Shown: piece by piece, positions 48,676 through 57,647 of the stretch
How the letters are laid out: every line of letters starts with the position of its first letter
Position numbering within the stretch: the first letter of the stretch is position 1
From: Oscillospiraceae bacterium
GTDB taxonomy: Bacteria > Bacillota > Clostridia > Oscillospirales > CAG-272
Direction of reading: 5' to 3'
Length of the DNA stretch: 64,000 nucleotides
NCBI GenBank assembly: GCA_015063485.1
Contig: SVUA01000003.1
Span: 1-64,000, forward strand
Position numbers and translations under genes: made by a program
The notes under the pieces: generated by a model
What the model saw: the letters and a program-made list of their open reading frames with translations, nothing else
Databases searched by the model: none
What the model was told of the DNA's origin: nothing

Positions 48676-50466
48676 TTATTCCTTAACTGTTACCGCCAAT
48701 GCAAGCTCGTCGAGGGCTTTGGGGTCGGGCTCGGAGGGACATTTAGTCATAAGCTCGGAAGCGTTCTGGACCTTCGGGAAAGCGATAACGTCGCGGATAT
48801 CCTCAAGTCCGAGGATAAGCGTTACGAGACGGTCAAAGCCGAAAGCGAGTCCGCCGTGAGGAGGAACTCCGTACTTAAAGGCTTCAAGGAGATATCCGAA
48901 TTTAACGTCTGCTTCTTCCTTGGTAAGACCGAGCACGTCAAACATTTTGCTTTGAATTCCCGCATCGTGAATACGGATAGAACCGCCGCCAAGCTCCGTA
49001 CCGTTAAGAACGATATCGTAAGCCTTTGCGCGAACACGACCGGGATCACTGTCAAGATACTGCAAGTCCTCGTCCATAGGAGCTGTGAAGGGGTGATGCA
49101 TAGCGTAGAAGCGCTCGTCCTCTTCGCTATACTCAAGAAGCGGGAACTCGGTCACCCACAGGAACTTGAAGTCCATGGGGTCGAGAATACCCATTCTCTT
49201 TGCGCACTCGCAACGCAAAGCGCCGAGCGAGTCGAATACGACCTTGTTTTTATCGGCAACGATAAGGATAAGGTCGCCTGCCTCTGCACCCATCGTCGTC
49301 TTGATAGCTTCATTTTCTTCGTCGGTCAAGAACTTTGCGTAAGAGGACGAGATATCGCCGCTCTCTGACCATTTGAGCCAAGCAAGACCCTTTGCCTTAT
49401 AGGACTTAACGAACTCAACCAACGAGTCTATCTCTTTTCTTGAGAAGCGCGCTCCGCCCTTTACGTTGATAGCGCGAACCGAGCCGCCGTTTTCAATTGC
49501 CCTAGCAAATACCTTAAAGCCGCAGTTTGCGAGAACACCCGAGAGGTCGGTAAGCTCGTAGCCGAAACGGATATCGGGCTTGTCCGAGCCGAAGCGCTCC
49601 ATAGCCTCGATCCAAGGCATACGGATAAAGTCCTCGGTCATCTCAATTCCCATGTATTCCTTCATGAGACGCTTGAGGAAGCCCTCGTGCATCTTCATAA
49701 CGTCGTCGGCAGTAACGAAAGACATTTCGGTATCTATCTGGGTAAACTCAGGCTGACGGTCTGCGCGCAGGTCTTCGTCGCGGAAGCAACGAGCGAGCTG
49801 AATATATCTGTCAAATCCCGATACCATAAGGAGCTGCTTGTATATCTGGGGCGACTGGGGAAGCGCGTAGAACTTGCCCTTGTGAACACGAGACGGAACG
49901 AGATAGTCACGCGCGCCCTCTGGCGTAGGCTTTACGAGAATAGGCGTTTCGATATCGATAAAGCCGTTCTCCGCGTAGTAATCGCGAACGATACGCGATA
50001 TCTTCGAACGCGCGATAATGCGTTGCTGCATATCGGGACGGCGAAGGTCGAGATAGCGGTGCTTAAGGCGAAGCTCCGCGTTTACGTTACTGTTCTCAAC
50101 GACCTCAAAGGGAGGGGTCTGAGCGACAGACAGAACCTTGAAGTCCTCAACGAAAATTTCAATTTCTCCCGTAGGAAGATTCTTGTTTATAGCTCCCTCG
50201 CCTCTCTGTCTGACAGTACCCGAAGCGCAAAGAACGTACTCCGCGCGTACTCCGAAAGCGAGGTCGAATATTTCTCTGTCGGTAGCATCGTCAAATGCGA
50301 GCTGAACGATTCCCGTTCTGTCGCGAAGGTCAATGAATATGAGCGAGCCGAGGTCTCTCTGCTTCTGCGCCCAACCCATAACGCAGACCTTTTCTCCGAT
50401 ATTTTTAGCTGTAAGCGTACCGCACATATGCGTACGCTTATCCTTTTCCGTAAGTAAATTTCCCAT
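48676..50466 (-). CDS. aspS: aspartate--tRNA ligase
   Basis: GWAQKQRDLGSLIFIDLRDRTGIVQL, FIDIETPILVKPTPEGARDYLVPSR, DRQPEFTQIDTEMSF, GLAFGFDRLVTLILG. Confidence 0.97.
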   Translation of the reverse strand: MGNLLTEKDKRTHMCGTLTAKNIGEKVCVMGWAQKQRDLGSLIFIDLRDRTGIVQLAFDDATDREIFDLAFGVRAEYVLCASGTVRQRGEGAINKNLPTGEIEIFVEDFKVLSVAQTPPFEVVENSNVNAELRLKHRYLDLRRPDMQQRIIARSKISRIVRDYYAENGFIDIETPILVKPTPEGARDYLVPSRVHKGKFYALPQSPQIYKQLLMVSGFDRYIQLARCFRDEDLRADRQPEFTQIDTEMSFVTADDVMKMHEGFLKRLMKEYMGIEMTEDFIRMPWIEAMERFGSDKPDIRFGYELTDLSGVLANCGFKVFARAIENGGSVRAINVKGGARFSRKEIDSLVEFVKSYKAKGLAWLKWSESGDISSSYAKFLTDEENEAIKTTMGAEAGDLILIVADKNKVVFDSLGALRCECAKRMGILDPMDFKFLWVTEFPLLEYSEEDERFYAMHHPFTAPMDEDLQYLDSDPGRVRAKAYDIVLNGTELGGGSIRIHDAGIQSKMFDVLGLTKEEADVKFGYLLEAFKYGVPPHGGLAFGFDRLVTLILGLEDIRDVIAFPKVQNASELMTKCPSEPDPKALDELALAVTVKE

Positions 50467-50522
50467 TTTTATTTTTCCTTTCCTTTTACCTATTCACTTT
50501 TCACTATTACCTATTACTTCAA

Positions 50523-51083
50523 TTAAAGCGGCTCGCCGTTTGAATTGAAAAGCGGAAGCTTTTCGAGATAGGTGATGTCCGTTCTATCCTGTGCGTCGCC
50601 CTCGGCAAGAATAGTCATTTTTCCAACGATCTCACCGCCCGCAAGCTCTACAAGATGTTCGATAGCCGCAAGTGATTCACCCGTTGAAATAACGTCGTCA
50701 ACGATAAGTATGCGTTTGCCTTTCATAAGAGCGGCATCGGCGGTGTCGAGATAGAGTTTTTGCTCCTTTGCGGTAGTGATAGAGCGCACAGCCGCCTCAA
50801 AAACGCCCGTCATGTAAAGCTTTGGTGCTTTGCGCGCAAGGAAATATTTCTGATTTCCCGCAATTCTCGCCATTTCGTGCACGAGCGGTATTCCCTTTGC
50901 CTCAGCCGAAATGAGATAATCATACTCGGGGGCGCGGTCAAGCAGAGCCTTCGCGCAAGCCGTCGTCAGCTCGGGATCGCCAAAGATAACGAACGCGCCT
51001 ATCATAAGCGTGTCGCTTATCGGACAAAGAGGCAGAGCGCGGTCAACACCCGCGATATTCATTTTGTAATACATCTGTGACAT
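50523..51083 (-). CDS. adenine/xanthine phosphoribosyltransferase-like protein
   Basis: YLISAEAKGIPLVHEMAR, GKRILIVDDVISTGESLAAIEHLV PRPP motif. Confidence 0.85.
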   Translation of the reverse strand: MSQMYYKMNIAGVDRALPLCPISDTLMIGAFVIFGDPELTTACAKALLDRAPEYDYLISAEAKGIPLVHEMARIAGNQKYFLARKAPKLYMTGVFEAAVRSITTAKEQKLYLDTADAALMKGKRILIVDDVISTGESLAAIEHLVELAGGEIVGKMTILAEGDAQDRTDITYLEKLPLFNSNGEPL

Positions 51084-51243
51084 ATGTAAACACTCCGTTT
51101 TCTTGCCCGCAACCTTGCGGACATAAATCTTCACTTTATATTATACACCATAATTTCAAAATGTCAATCTTTAACGCGAATTTTTGTTATTTTTTTAGAA
51201 CCCAAAGAGACATTCTGCCTCCCGTTTTCGTTTGATGACAAAT

Positions 51244-51570
51244 CAAATTTTGATTTATCGGTGGGTTGGATTTGACGAAATGGCAAGGCACGAATGAAAC
51301 GGTTATCATAAACTCTGTAGGGTCTGACGTCCTCGACAGCCCGAGACAAATGGCAAAAAACGGACAAAACGGGAGGCTGATAGCCTCCCCTACAAATACC
51401 ATATATTCTATCACCGTAGGGGAGGATATTATCCTCCCGCAAAACAAACGTCAAAATCCAAACGAAACGTGCTGTCGAGGACGTCAGACTCTACAGAGTT
51501 TATTCGTCGATATTTCGTTCAATTTTTCATTTTGCACTTTGCATTTATCCCCCCCGATAAACCGCAATTT
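51244..51570. repeat. compound TIR-bounded element with nested palindromes
   Basis: caaattttgatttatcgg ... ccgataaaccgcaattt enclosing GTAGGGTCTGACGTCCTCGACAGCCC, GGGAGGCTGATAGCCTCCC and GGGAGGATATTATCCTCCC. Confidence 0.85.
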
Positions 51571-51595
51571 ATAAAGTAATAAATAATAAAAAACA

Positions 51596-51620
51596 AAGGG
51601 GAGCTTTCAAAGCTCCCCTT
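51596..51620 (-). terminator. intrinsic terminator of EF-G-like gene
   Basis: aaggggagctttcaaagctcccctt. Confidence 0.75.
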
Positions 51621-51628
51621 GCGCTTAA

Positions 51629-53689
51629 TTAAGCGTTAGCCTTTTTATAATTTTCAACTATCTTCGCGGAGATATTTCCGGGAACAATGTCGTATCCCGT
51701 CACATCAAAATCGAATGAGCCTCTTCCCTGCGACATAGCGCGAAGGATTATGGGATACTCGGAAAGCTCTGCCTGCGGAGCTACCGCATGGACTGTGGTA
51801 TAGCCCTTCTTATTCTCGGCAGGGTCCATTCCCATAACTGCGCCGCGGCGCTTGTTAAGGTCGCCCATAACGTCACCAACGAGAGAATCGGGAATAGTGA
51901 TATCAAGGTCTCCGACCGGCTCAAGAAGCACGGGAGCTGCAAGCTCAAGGCACTTCTTATACGCGATACTTGCCGCGGTCTTGAAGGAAATTTCGTCTGA
52001 GTCAACGTCGTGGTAAGAGCCGTCGTAAAGGTCAGCGGCAAGCTGAACGAGCGGGAATCCCGCAACGCCCTTAAGCATAGCGTCCTGAAGTCCCTTTTCA
52101 ACTGCGGGATAGAAATTCTTCGGAACTGTTCCGCCGACTACCGATACGGTAAAGGTAAGTCCCTCGTCCTCTGCGGGAGCGAATCGGATCTTAACGTGTC
52201 CGTACTGACCCGAACCTCCGTTCTGCTTCTTATGCTTTCCTTCAACGTCAACGGGCTTCGTTATACGCTCGCGGTAAGCAATCTTCGGAACGTCGTAATT
52301 AACGGCAACTCCAAAGCGATTCTTAAGCTTTGCCGCAAGAACTGCCAAATGCATATCACCCAGACCGTAAATAAGCATCTGCTTTGTTTCCGCGTTGTTT
52401 TCAAAGCGGAGAGTACGGTCCTCCTCAAGCATCTTCGCAATACTCTGGGATATCTTACCCTCGTCCTTTGCGGAAGCGGGGATCATAGCCTTCGTAAAGT
52501 AAGCCTTCGGATAAGAGATAGGAGCGTATGCCATATCCTTATTCCAAGTAAGCGTATCGTTCGTATTGGTATTCGCAAGCTTTGCGACCATACCGATATC
52601 ACCGCAGGCAAGCTCGTCTACCTCTGTCTGCTTCTTGCCGTTCAATATGTAGATATGAGCAAGCTTCTCGCTCTCGCCCGAGATATTGTTAGTCATTATT
52701 ATATCACGCTTAACCGTACCGTTCATGACCTTAAAGAAGGACATTTTACCAACGAACGGGTCAGCGACGGTCTTGAATACGAAGAGAGAAGGCGCGCCTT
52801 CGGGAACTATCTCGGACTTCGAGCCGTCTGCAAGTGTTTCTTCCTTCTTTGCGGTATGTCTGGGGAAGGACTCCGTTATCTTATCGAGCATCGTCCAAAC
52901 GCCCCAAAGCTTTGTAGCCGCGCCGCAGAATACGGGAACGATATCACCGTGGATTATACCCTCGTGAACGGCGTTAATAGCTTCCATATGGGTTATCTCT
53001 TCGCCCTCGAAGTACTTCATCATAAGGTCTTCGCTCGTACTTGCAACTGCTTCCATAAGCATATCTCTGTACTTTGTAACTGCTTCTGCCGATTCCTCGG
53101 GGATTATTTCCACGAAATGACGTCCGTTTGCATCGAATACGTGTGCGGACTCGTCAATAAGGTCGATACAGCCTTTTACCTCACCGTCCTTTACCATAGG
53201 AATGGTAAGGGGGCAGATATGCTTTCCAAAGGTCTCGTGGAGCGAGTCGAGAACGCGAGCAAAACGTGCCTCGTTATCGTCGAATTTGTTTATAAAGAAC
53301 GCACGAGGCAATTTTGCCGCGTCTGCGTAATTCCACGCAAGCTCTGTTCCTACTTCGATTCCCGCCTTACCGTCAACAACGATAATAGCGCTGTCCGCAA
53401 CGCGGAGCGCCTGACAAGTCTCTCCTACGAAATCAAGATATCCGGGGGTATCGAGAAGGTTGATCTTAACGTCTTTCCAAGTCATATTGAGCAAAGAAGT
53501 CGAAAGCGAGAATCCGCGCTTTACTTCTTCCGCGTCGTAGTCGGAAACGGTATTTCCGTCCGCGATCTTTCCGAGTCTGTCCGTTCCTCCCGTGAGATAT
53601 ATCATAGCTTCGGCAAGCGAGGTCTTACCCGCGCCTCCGTGTCCGAGCAATGCGATGTTTCTGATTTGTTTGGTGTCTACAACAGCCAT
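51629..53689 (-). CDS. fusA: elongation factor G-like GTPase (variant P-loop GHGGAGKT)
   Basis: NIALLGHGGAGKTSLAEAMIYLTG, NLLDTPGYLDF, FFINKFDDNEAR; EF-G domain IV/V motifs at the C-terminus. Confidence 0.88.
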   Translation of the reverse strand: MAVVDTKQIRNIALLGHGGAGKTSLAEAMIYLTGGTDRLGKIADGNTVSDYDAEEVKRGFSLSTSLLNMTWKDVKINLLDTPGYLDFVGETCQALRVADSAIIVVDGKAGIEVGTELAWNYADAAKLPRAFFINKFDDNEARFARVLDSLHETFGKHICPLTIPMVKDGEVKGCIDLIDESAHVFDANGRHFVEIIPEESAEAVTKYRDMLMEAVASTSEDLMMKYFEGEEITHMEAINAVHEGIIHGDIVPVFCGAATKLWGVWTMLDKITESFPRHTAKKEETLADGSKSEIVPEGAPSLFVFKTVADPFVGKMSFFKVMNGTVKRDIIMTNNISGESEKLAHIYILNGKKQTEVDELACGDIGMVAKLANTNTNDTLTWNKDMAYAPISYPKAYFTKAMIPASAKDEGKISQSIAKMLEEDRTLRFENNAETKQMLIYGLGDMHLAVLAAKLKNRFGVAVNYDVPKIAYRERITKPVDVEGKHKKQNGGSGQYGHVKIRFAPAEDEGLTFTVSVVGGTVPKNFYPAVEKGLQDAMLKGVAGFPLVQLAADLYDGSYHDVDSDEISFKTAASIAYKKCLELAAPVLLEPVGDLDITIPDSLVGDVMGDLNKRRGAVMGMDPAENKKGYTTVHAVAPQAELSEYPIILRAMSQGRGSFDFDVTGYDIVPGNISAKIVENYKKANA

Positions 53690-53951
53690 TGGTTTGTCCT
53701 CCTTTCTTCCGCGCTCTTGCATGGAAGATATAAAAATTTAAGATTATATTTAACGGTAACACCGAAAATATCGAGATAAAAAATCCCTATATCTTAATTA
53801 TACAATATTTGGATTCAAATTTCAAGAGCAAATTTTGTGTTTAATGAGGTTAGAATATAGAAATCAAGTAAGTTTTTTTGTGAAAAATAGACAAAAATCC
53901 GTTTTAGCGTACTAAAATACACTTCAAATAACGAAAACCTTGAAAAAACAC

Positions 53952-53980
53952 TTGCATAATCGCGCGGAAAATTATATAAT
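53952..53980 (+). promoter_or_regulatory. putative sigmaA promoter of murD, separated from the ORF by a repeat element
   Basis: TTGCAT-N17-TATAAT. Confidence 0.55.
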
Positions 53981-54007
53981 GTATAGAGATATCTTGTGTT
54001 ATTACTT

Positions 54008-54134
54008 CAAATTTTGATTTCCAAAGCGATTCGCGGTTGCGTCCCGCGAATTTGCGAGTAACAAGTAACTCGGTCAAAACACGCTTTGTTGCGTCTTCTG
54101 CTCATTACTTCTTCTCCACGATAAACCGCAATTT
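54008..54134. repeat. TIR-bounded element carrying the GATTCGCGGTTGCGTCCCGCGAATTT module
   Basis: caaattttgattt ... cgataaaccgcaattt; module shared with 26726-26888. Confidence 0.8.
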
Positions 54135-54166
54135 GTTTAACTTATACTTTACTTTCGGAGGACAAA

Positions 54167-55621
54167 ATGTCAAACAACAAGCTTCAAAAATACATAAACG
54201 GACGTTCATGCGCGATACTCGGTCTTGGAGTATCGAATCTTCCGCTCGCCGAAATTATACTTTCGTCGGGCGCGCCACTTACGATAATAGACAAAAAAAG
54301 CGTTTCCGAACTCGGAGACTCGGCACTTGAATTGCAAAAGCGCGGCGCGAGATTTGTTGCGGACGCTTCATTTGCCAATATAGACGGAGAGCTGATTTTC
54401 CGCTCTCCCGGTATCCGCCCCGATATCGACGGAATCAAAAAAGCAACGTCTTTAGGCGCAGAGCTCACGAGCGAAACGGAGCTTTTTATGAAGCTCACCG
54501 ACGCTACGACATACGCCATTACAGGAAGTGACGGAAAGACCACGACTACAACACTTACAGGCAAATTTCTTGAAGCGCAAACCAAGCTTAATTGCAAGGG
54601 CAGAGTGTTCGTCGGAGGAAATATCGGCAATCCCCTGCTCCCTGTTTGCTCGAATATGACATCAGACGATACAGCCGTTCTTGAGCTTTCAAGCTTTCAG
54701 CTGATGACCTTTTCCCGTGCTTCAAAATACGCGGCGATAACGAATCTGTCACCCAATCACCTTGATTGGCACAAGGGCGGAATGCTTGAATATGAGGAAG
54801 CCAAAAGAAAGATGATCGGCAAGGAAACAATAAGAGTTGTGCTTAACGCTGAAAGCGAGGTAACCGCCCGCATTGCTCTTGAGGAGCTTGAACGCGCCGA
54901 GCGAGAGATAATAGTTTTTTCCTCCAAGCGTACGAAAGAGGAGCTTTGCGAATTTACAAAAACTCTCGGAGCGAAAAAGGGACTTTTGCGCCTCGTTTTC
55001 GAGCGTAACGGAGTTATCGTGATATCGGACGGCGAGCATGAAGAGGAGCTTCTCTGTGTGTCGGATATCGTTCTCCCCGGAAGACACAACGTAGAGAATT
55101 ATATGACGGCTATGGCTCTGACCTATGGCAACGTGCAAAAGACGGTATATACCGACATTGCAAAAAGCTTTGGCGGGGTCGAACACAGACTTCAGCTCGT
55201 ACGTACGCTTGACGGAGTTGATTATTACAACAGCTCGATAGATTCCTCTCCCTCAAGAACGGCGGCAGCGCTCTCTGCTCTCCATGGCAGAGATATCGTC
55301 ATTATTTGCGGCGGTTACGATAAGAAGATCCCCTTTGAGCCCTTGGCAAAAAGCCTTTGTCAGAGTGCGCGCGCCGTTGTCCTTACGGGCGCGACGGGTG
55401 ATAAAATAAAGGAAACTATCCTTTCTTGCCCCGATTTTGACCCTCAAAAGCTCACCGTCGTATCAAATCTCGATTTCGAGGGAGCTGTAAACGACGCGCG
55501 CCGTCTGGCAACCGCAGGCGGCTGCGTTCTTCTCTCCCCTGCCTGCGCAAGCTTCGATGCCTTTAAAAATTTCGTCGAACGAGGCAAACGCTTCTGCGAT
55601 ATAGTAAACGGTTGGGTATGA
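54167..55621 (+). CDS. murD: UDP-N-acetylmuramoyl-L-alanine--D-glutamate ligase
   Basis: ITGSDGKTTTTTLTGKFLEAQ, NLSPNHLDWH, PGRHNVENYMTAMAL, VEHRLQLVRTLDGVDYYNSSIDSSPSRTAAALSAL. Confidence 0.95.
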   Translation: MSNNKLQKYINGRSCAILGLGVSNLPLAEIILSSGAPLTIIDKKSVSELGDSALELQKRGARFVADASFANIDGELIFRSPGIRPDIDGIKKATSLGAELTSETELFMKLTDATTYAITGSDGKTTTTTLTGKFLEAQTKLNCKGRVFVGGNIGNPLLPVCSNMTSDDTAVLELSSFQLMTFSRASKYAAITNLSPNHLDWHKGGMLEYEEAKRKMIGKETIRVVLNAESEVTARIALEELERAEREIIVFSSKRTKEELCEFTKTLGAKKGLLRLVFERNGVIVISDGEHEEELLCVSDIVLPGRHNVENYMTAMALTYGNVQKTVYTDIAKSFGGVEHRLQLVRTLDGVDYYNSSIDSSPSRTAAALSALHGRDIVIICGGYDKKIPFEPLAKSLCQSARAVVLTGATGDKIKETILSCPDFDPQKLTVVSNLDFEGAVNDARRLATAGGCVLLSPACASFDAFKNFVERGKRFCDIVNGWV

Positions 55622-55739
55622 AGAGATGCGAGAATTCGGGGATACGACTTACTTTTCTTTTTCGCGAAAAAGAAAAGTAAGCAAAAGAAAAAGCAAAGCA
55701 TGGGATTTATTTATAATAACCGTTTGTAGATAACTAAAT

Positions 55740-55855
55740 TTTATAGTTTTTCTCTAAGAAAGAAAGTGGTCGGACGCCTGTTGCGGCACCGACCACACTT
55801 TCTTTGGCGCTCGACTCTTTCTTTCAAGAAAGGGGCGAACACGTCCCCCGCGTTC
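55740..55855 (-). repeat. stop-codon-anchored element after quinone oxidoreductase
   Basis: TAA|GAACGCGGGGGACGTGTTCGCCCCTTTCTTGAAAGAAAGAGTCGAGCGCC. Confidence 0.75.
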
Positions 55856-56839
55856 TTACACCGTAAGAACGACTTTTCCGATATTTTTACCTTGATATAG
55901 TATATCGTGCGCAGCTTCTGCCTCTTGAATGGGAAGGACCGCATGTATAGTAGGCTTAACGAGTCCTGCCTCTATCTTCGGATAAACGTCACGCACGATA
56001 CCCGCGAGTATCTCTGCTTTGGTTTCGGGCGCGCGGGAGCGGAGCGTACTTCCAATAATACGCACGTTACGGACATAGATATTTTTCAGGTCTATCTCGG
56101 TCTTTGTACCCGCGAGAGCGGCTATCATTATCCAACGCGCGCCGTGAGTAAGATAATGTATGCACTTGCCCATTATCTCACCGCCAAGACAGTCGATAGC
56201 AACGTCCACCGAGTGTCCGTTTTCAAGCTCCTCCTTAAGAACGAGTGAGATATCCTCTTTCGTGGTGACCACCACTCTGTCGGCATTGAGATGCTTGATA
56301 TTGTTCGCGATCTCATCGGTAAGAACGGTAGTAATGACTCTGATACCGAAAGCCTTTGCCATGGGAATTATTACACTCGCAAGACCCGATGCGCCCGCGT
56401 TCATAAGAAGGGTATTCCCTTCTTTTATTTTTCCCTCAATAAAGAGATTGAGATATGCCGTAGCAAACGCCTCGGGGATAGCCGCCGCCTCGACCATAGA
56501 GCAATTCTTCGGAACGGGCATAAGCATATCGTATTTTACGGTCACGTATTCAGCGTAACCGCCGCCGCCAAGAAGCGCGCAGACCTTGTCGCCAAGCTTC
56601 CAGCTCGATCTTTCACTTGCTTCTTTGCCGATCTCAACTATCTCTCCCGAAATTTCAAGTCCCATCCATTCGGGACAGCCCGCGGGAGGCGGATAGTCTC
56701 CCTCTCTCTGCATGAGGTCGGCGCGGTTGAGAGCCGCCGCTTCAATTTTAACGAGTACCTCATCCGACTTCATTATCGGGTCGGGTACGTCGCTCCAGTG
56801 TAAGCTTCTGTCGTTTTTATCAACAAGTATTGCTTTCAT
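55856..56839 (-). CDS. NAD(P)H-quinone oxidoreductase (zinc-type ADH superfamily, PIG3-like)
   Basis: VLVKIEAAALNRADLMQREGDYPPPAGCPEWMGLEISGEIVEIG, LLGGGGYAEYVTV, NAGASGLASVIIPMAKAFG. Confidence 0.92.
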   Translation of the reverse strand: MKAILVDKNDRSLHWSDVPDPIMKSDEVLVKIEAAALNRADLMQREGDYPPPAGCPEWMGLEISGEIVEIGKEASERSSWKLGDKVCALLGGGGYAEYVTVKYDMLMPVPKNCSMVEAAAIPEAFATAYLNLFIEGKIKEGNTLLMNAGASGLASVIIPMAKAFGIRVITTVLTDEIANNIKHLNADRVVVTTKEDISLVLKEELENGHSVDVAIDCLGGEIMGKCIHYLTHGARWIMIAALAGTKTEIDLKNIYVRNVRIIGSTLRSRAPETKAEILAGIVRDVYPKIEAGLVKPTIHAVLPIQEAEAAHDILYQGKNIGKVVLTV

Positions 56840-56851
56840 TTTTATTTCCCC

Positions 56852-57646
56852 TTAATACAACATATTATCTCTGACCGCTTTCATGGCGCGGAGCTTAGGC
56901 TGATCCTTGGAATTTGCGTTTTCGTAATGATCCATGCAAAGATACATACAAACGCCCAAAGCCGCGCCTATCTGCCTCGTAAGCTTACCGTATTTTCCGC
57001 TCGCGAGATAAAGGAACGGACGGTCAAGCTCTTTACGCAAACGGTATATCGTATTGATACACACTTGCTGTTCCTCGACGGTATTAGCCTCGGTAACTAT
57101 CTTTACAACGTCAGTTCCTCGTTTTATCTGCTCACGAGCCCACGTGAGCGTTTTTTCTTCGTCAAAGAAGCAACGAACGTGGCAGGACATAAGTACCTCA
57201 CAGCCGAGCGCGTGTATCTCATCGATGAGCTTTTTCTGCTTTTCGATAACGGCGGGATCGAAGGAAAGCTCGTACTCCGCCTTTCCGAAAACGTCGCCCA
57301 TAACGTCGCAAAGCGTTGCTCCGCAGCGCGCTCCCATGAGAAGAAGCTCCATGCACTCCTCGTCTGAAAGTCCTTGGCTCTCATGTCCGCGATAAGAGGT
57401 TATGTATATCGGTTTGCCCTCGCAGAACCCGAATAGCTTTTTGAGGCTCTCCTCGTTTCTGTATTCGGGCAAAAGATTGCAGAGCTGTATGCCGAACGCC
57501 TCCGCGCCGTCATAATGCGCGTCGTAGATGCGATTCTTCGCCGTCTCAAGCGTCTTTTCTTGTATCATCGCGCAAAGAAGCGGGCGCGAATAGGTCAAAA
57601 ATGTGGGCTTCAGCGTTCCCATGTTTCTTTCGTTCTGAATACTCAT
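56852..57646 (-). CDS. type I 3-dehydroquinate dehydratase-like aldolase
   Basis: AHYDGAEAFGIQLCNLLPEYRN, YITSYRG, VLMSCHVRCF, DVVKIVTEANTVEEQ class-I DHQase-like layout. Confidence 0.7.
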   Translation of the reverse strand: MSIQNERNMGTLKPTFLTYSRPLLCAMIQEKTLETAKNRIYDAHYDGAEAFGIQLCNLLPEYRNEESLKKLFGFCEGKPIYITSYRGHESQGLSDEECMELLLMGARCGATLCDVMGDVFGKAEYELSFDPAVIEKQKKLIDEIHALGCEVLMSCHVRCFFDEEKTLTWAREQIKRGTDVVKIVTEANTVEEQQVCINTIYRLRKELDRPFLYLASGKYGKLTRQIGAALGVCMYLCMDHYENANSKDQPKLRAMKAVRDNMLY

Positions 57647-57647
57647 A

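Noticed and set aside
52010-53779. 589-aa plus-strand ORF antisense to the EF-G-like gene
   Set aside because: Shadow ORF over a clearly conserved gene; no recognisable domains and Arg/Leu/Ser-rich composition typical of antisense translation.
5645-54134. CRISPR array interpretation of the recurring repeats
   Set aside because: Copies are kilobases apart, palindromic and intergenic, without regular spacers or cas genes.
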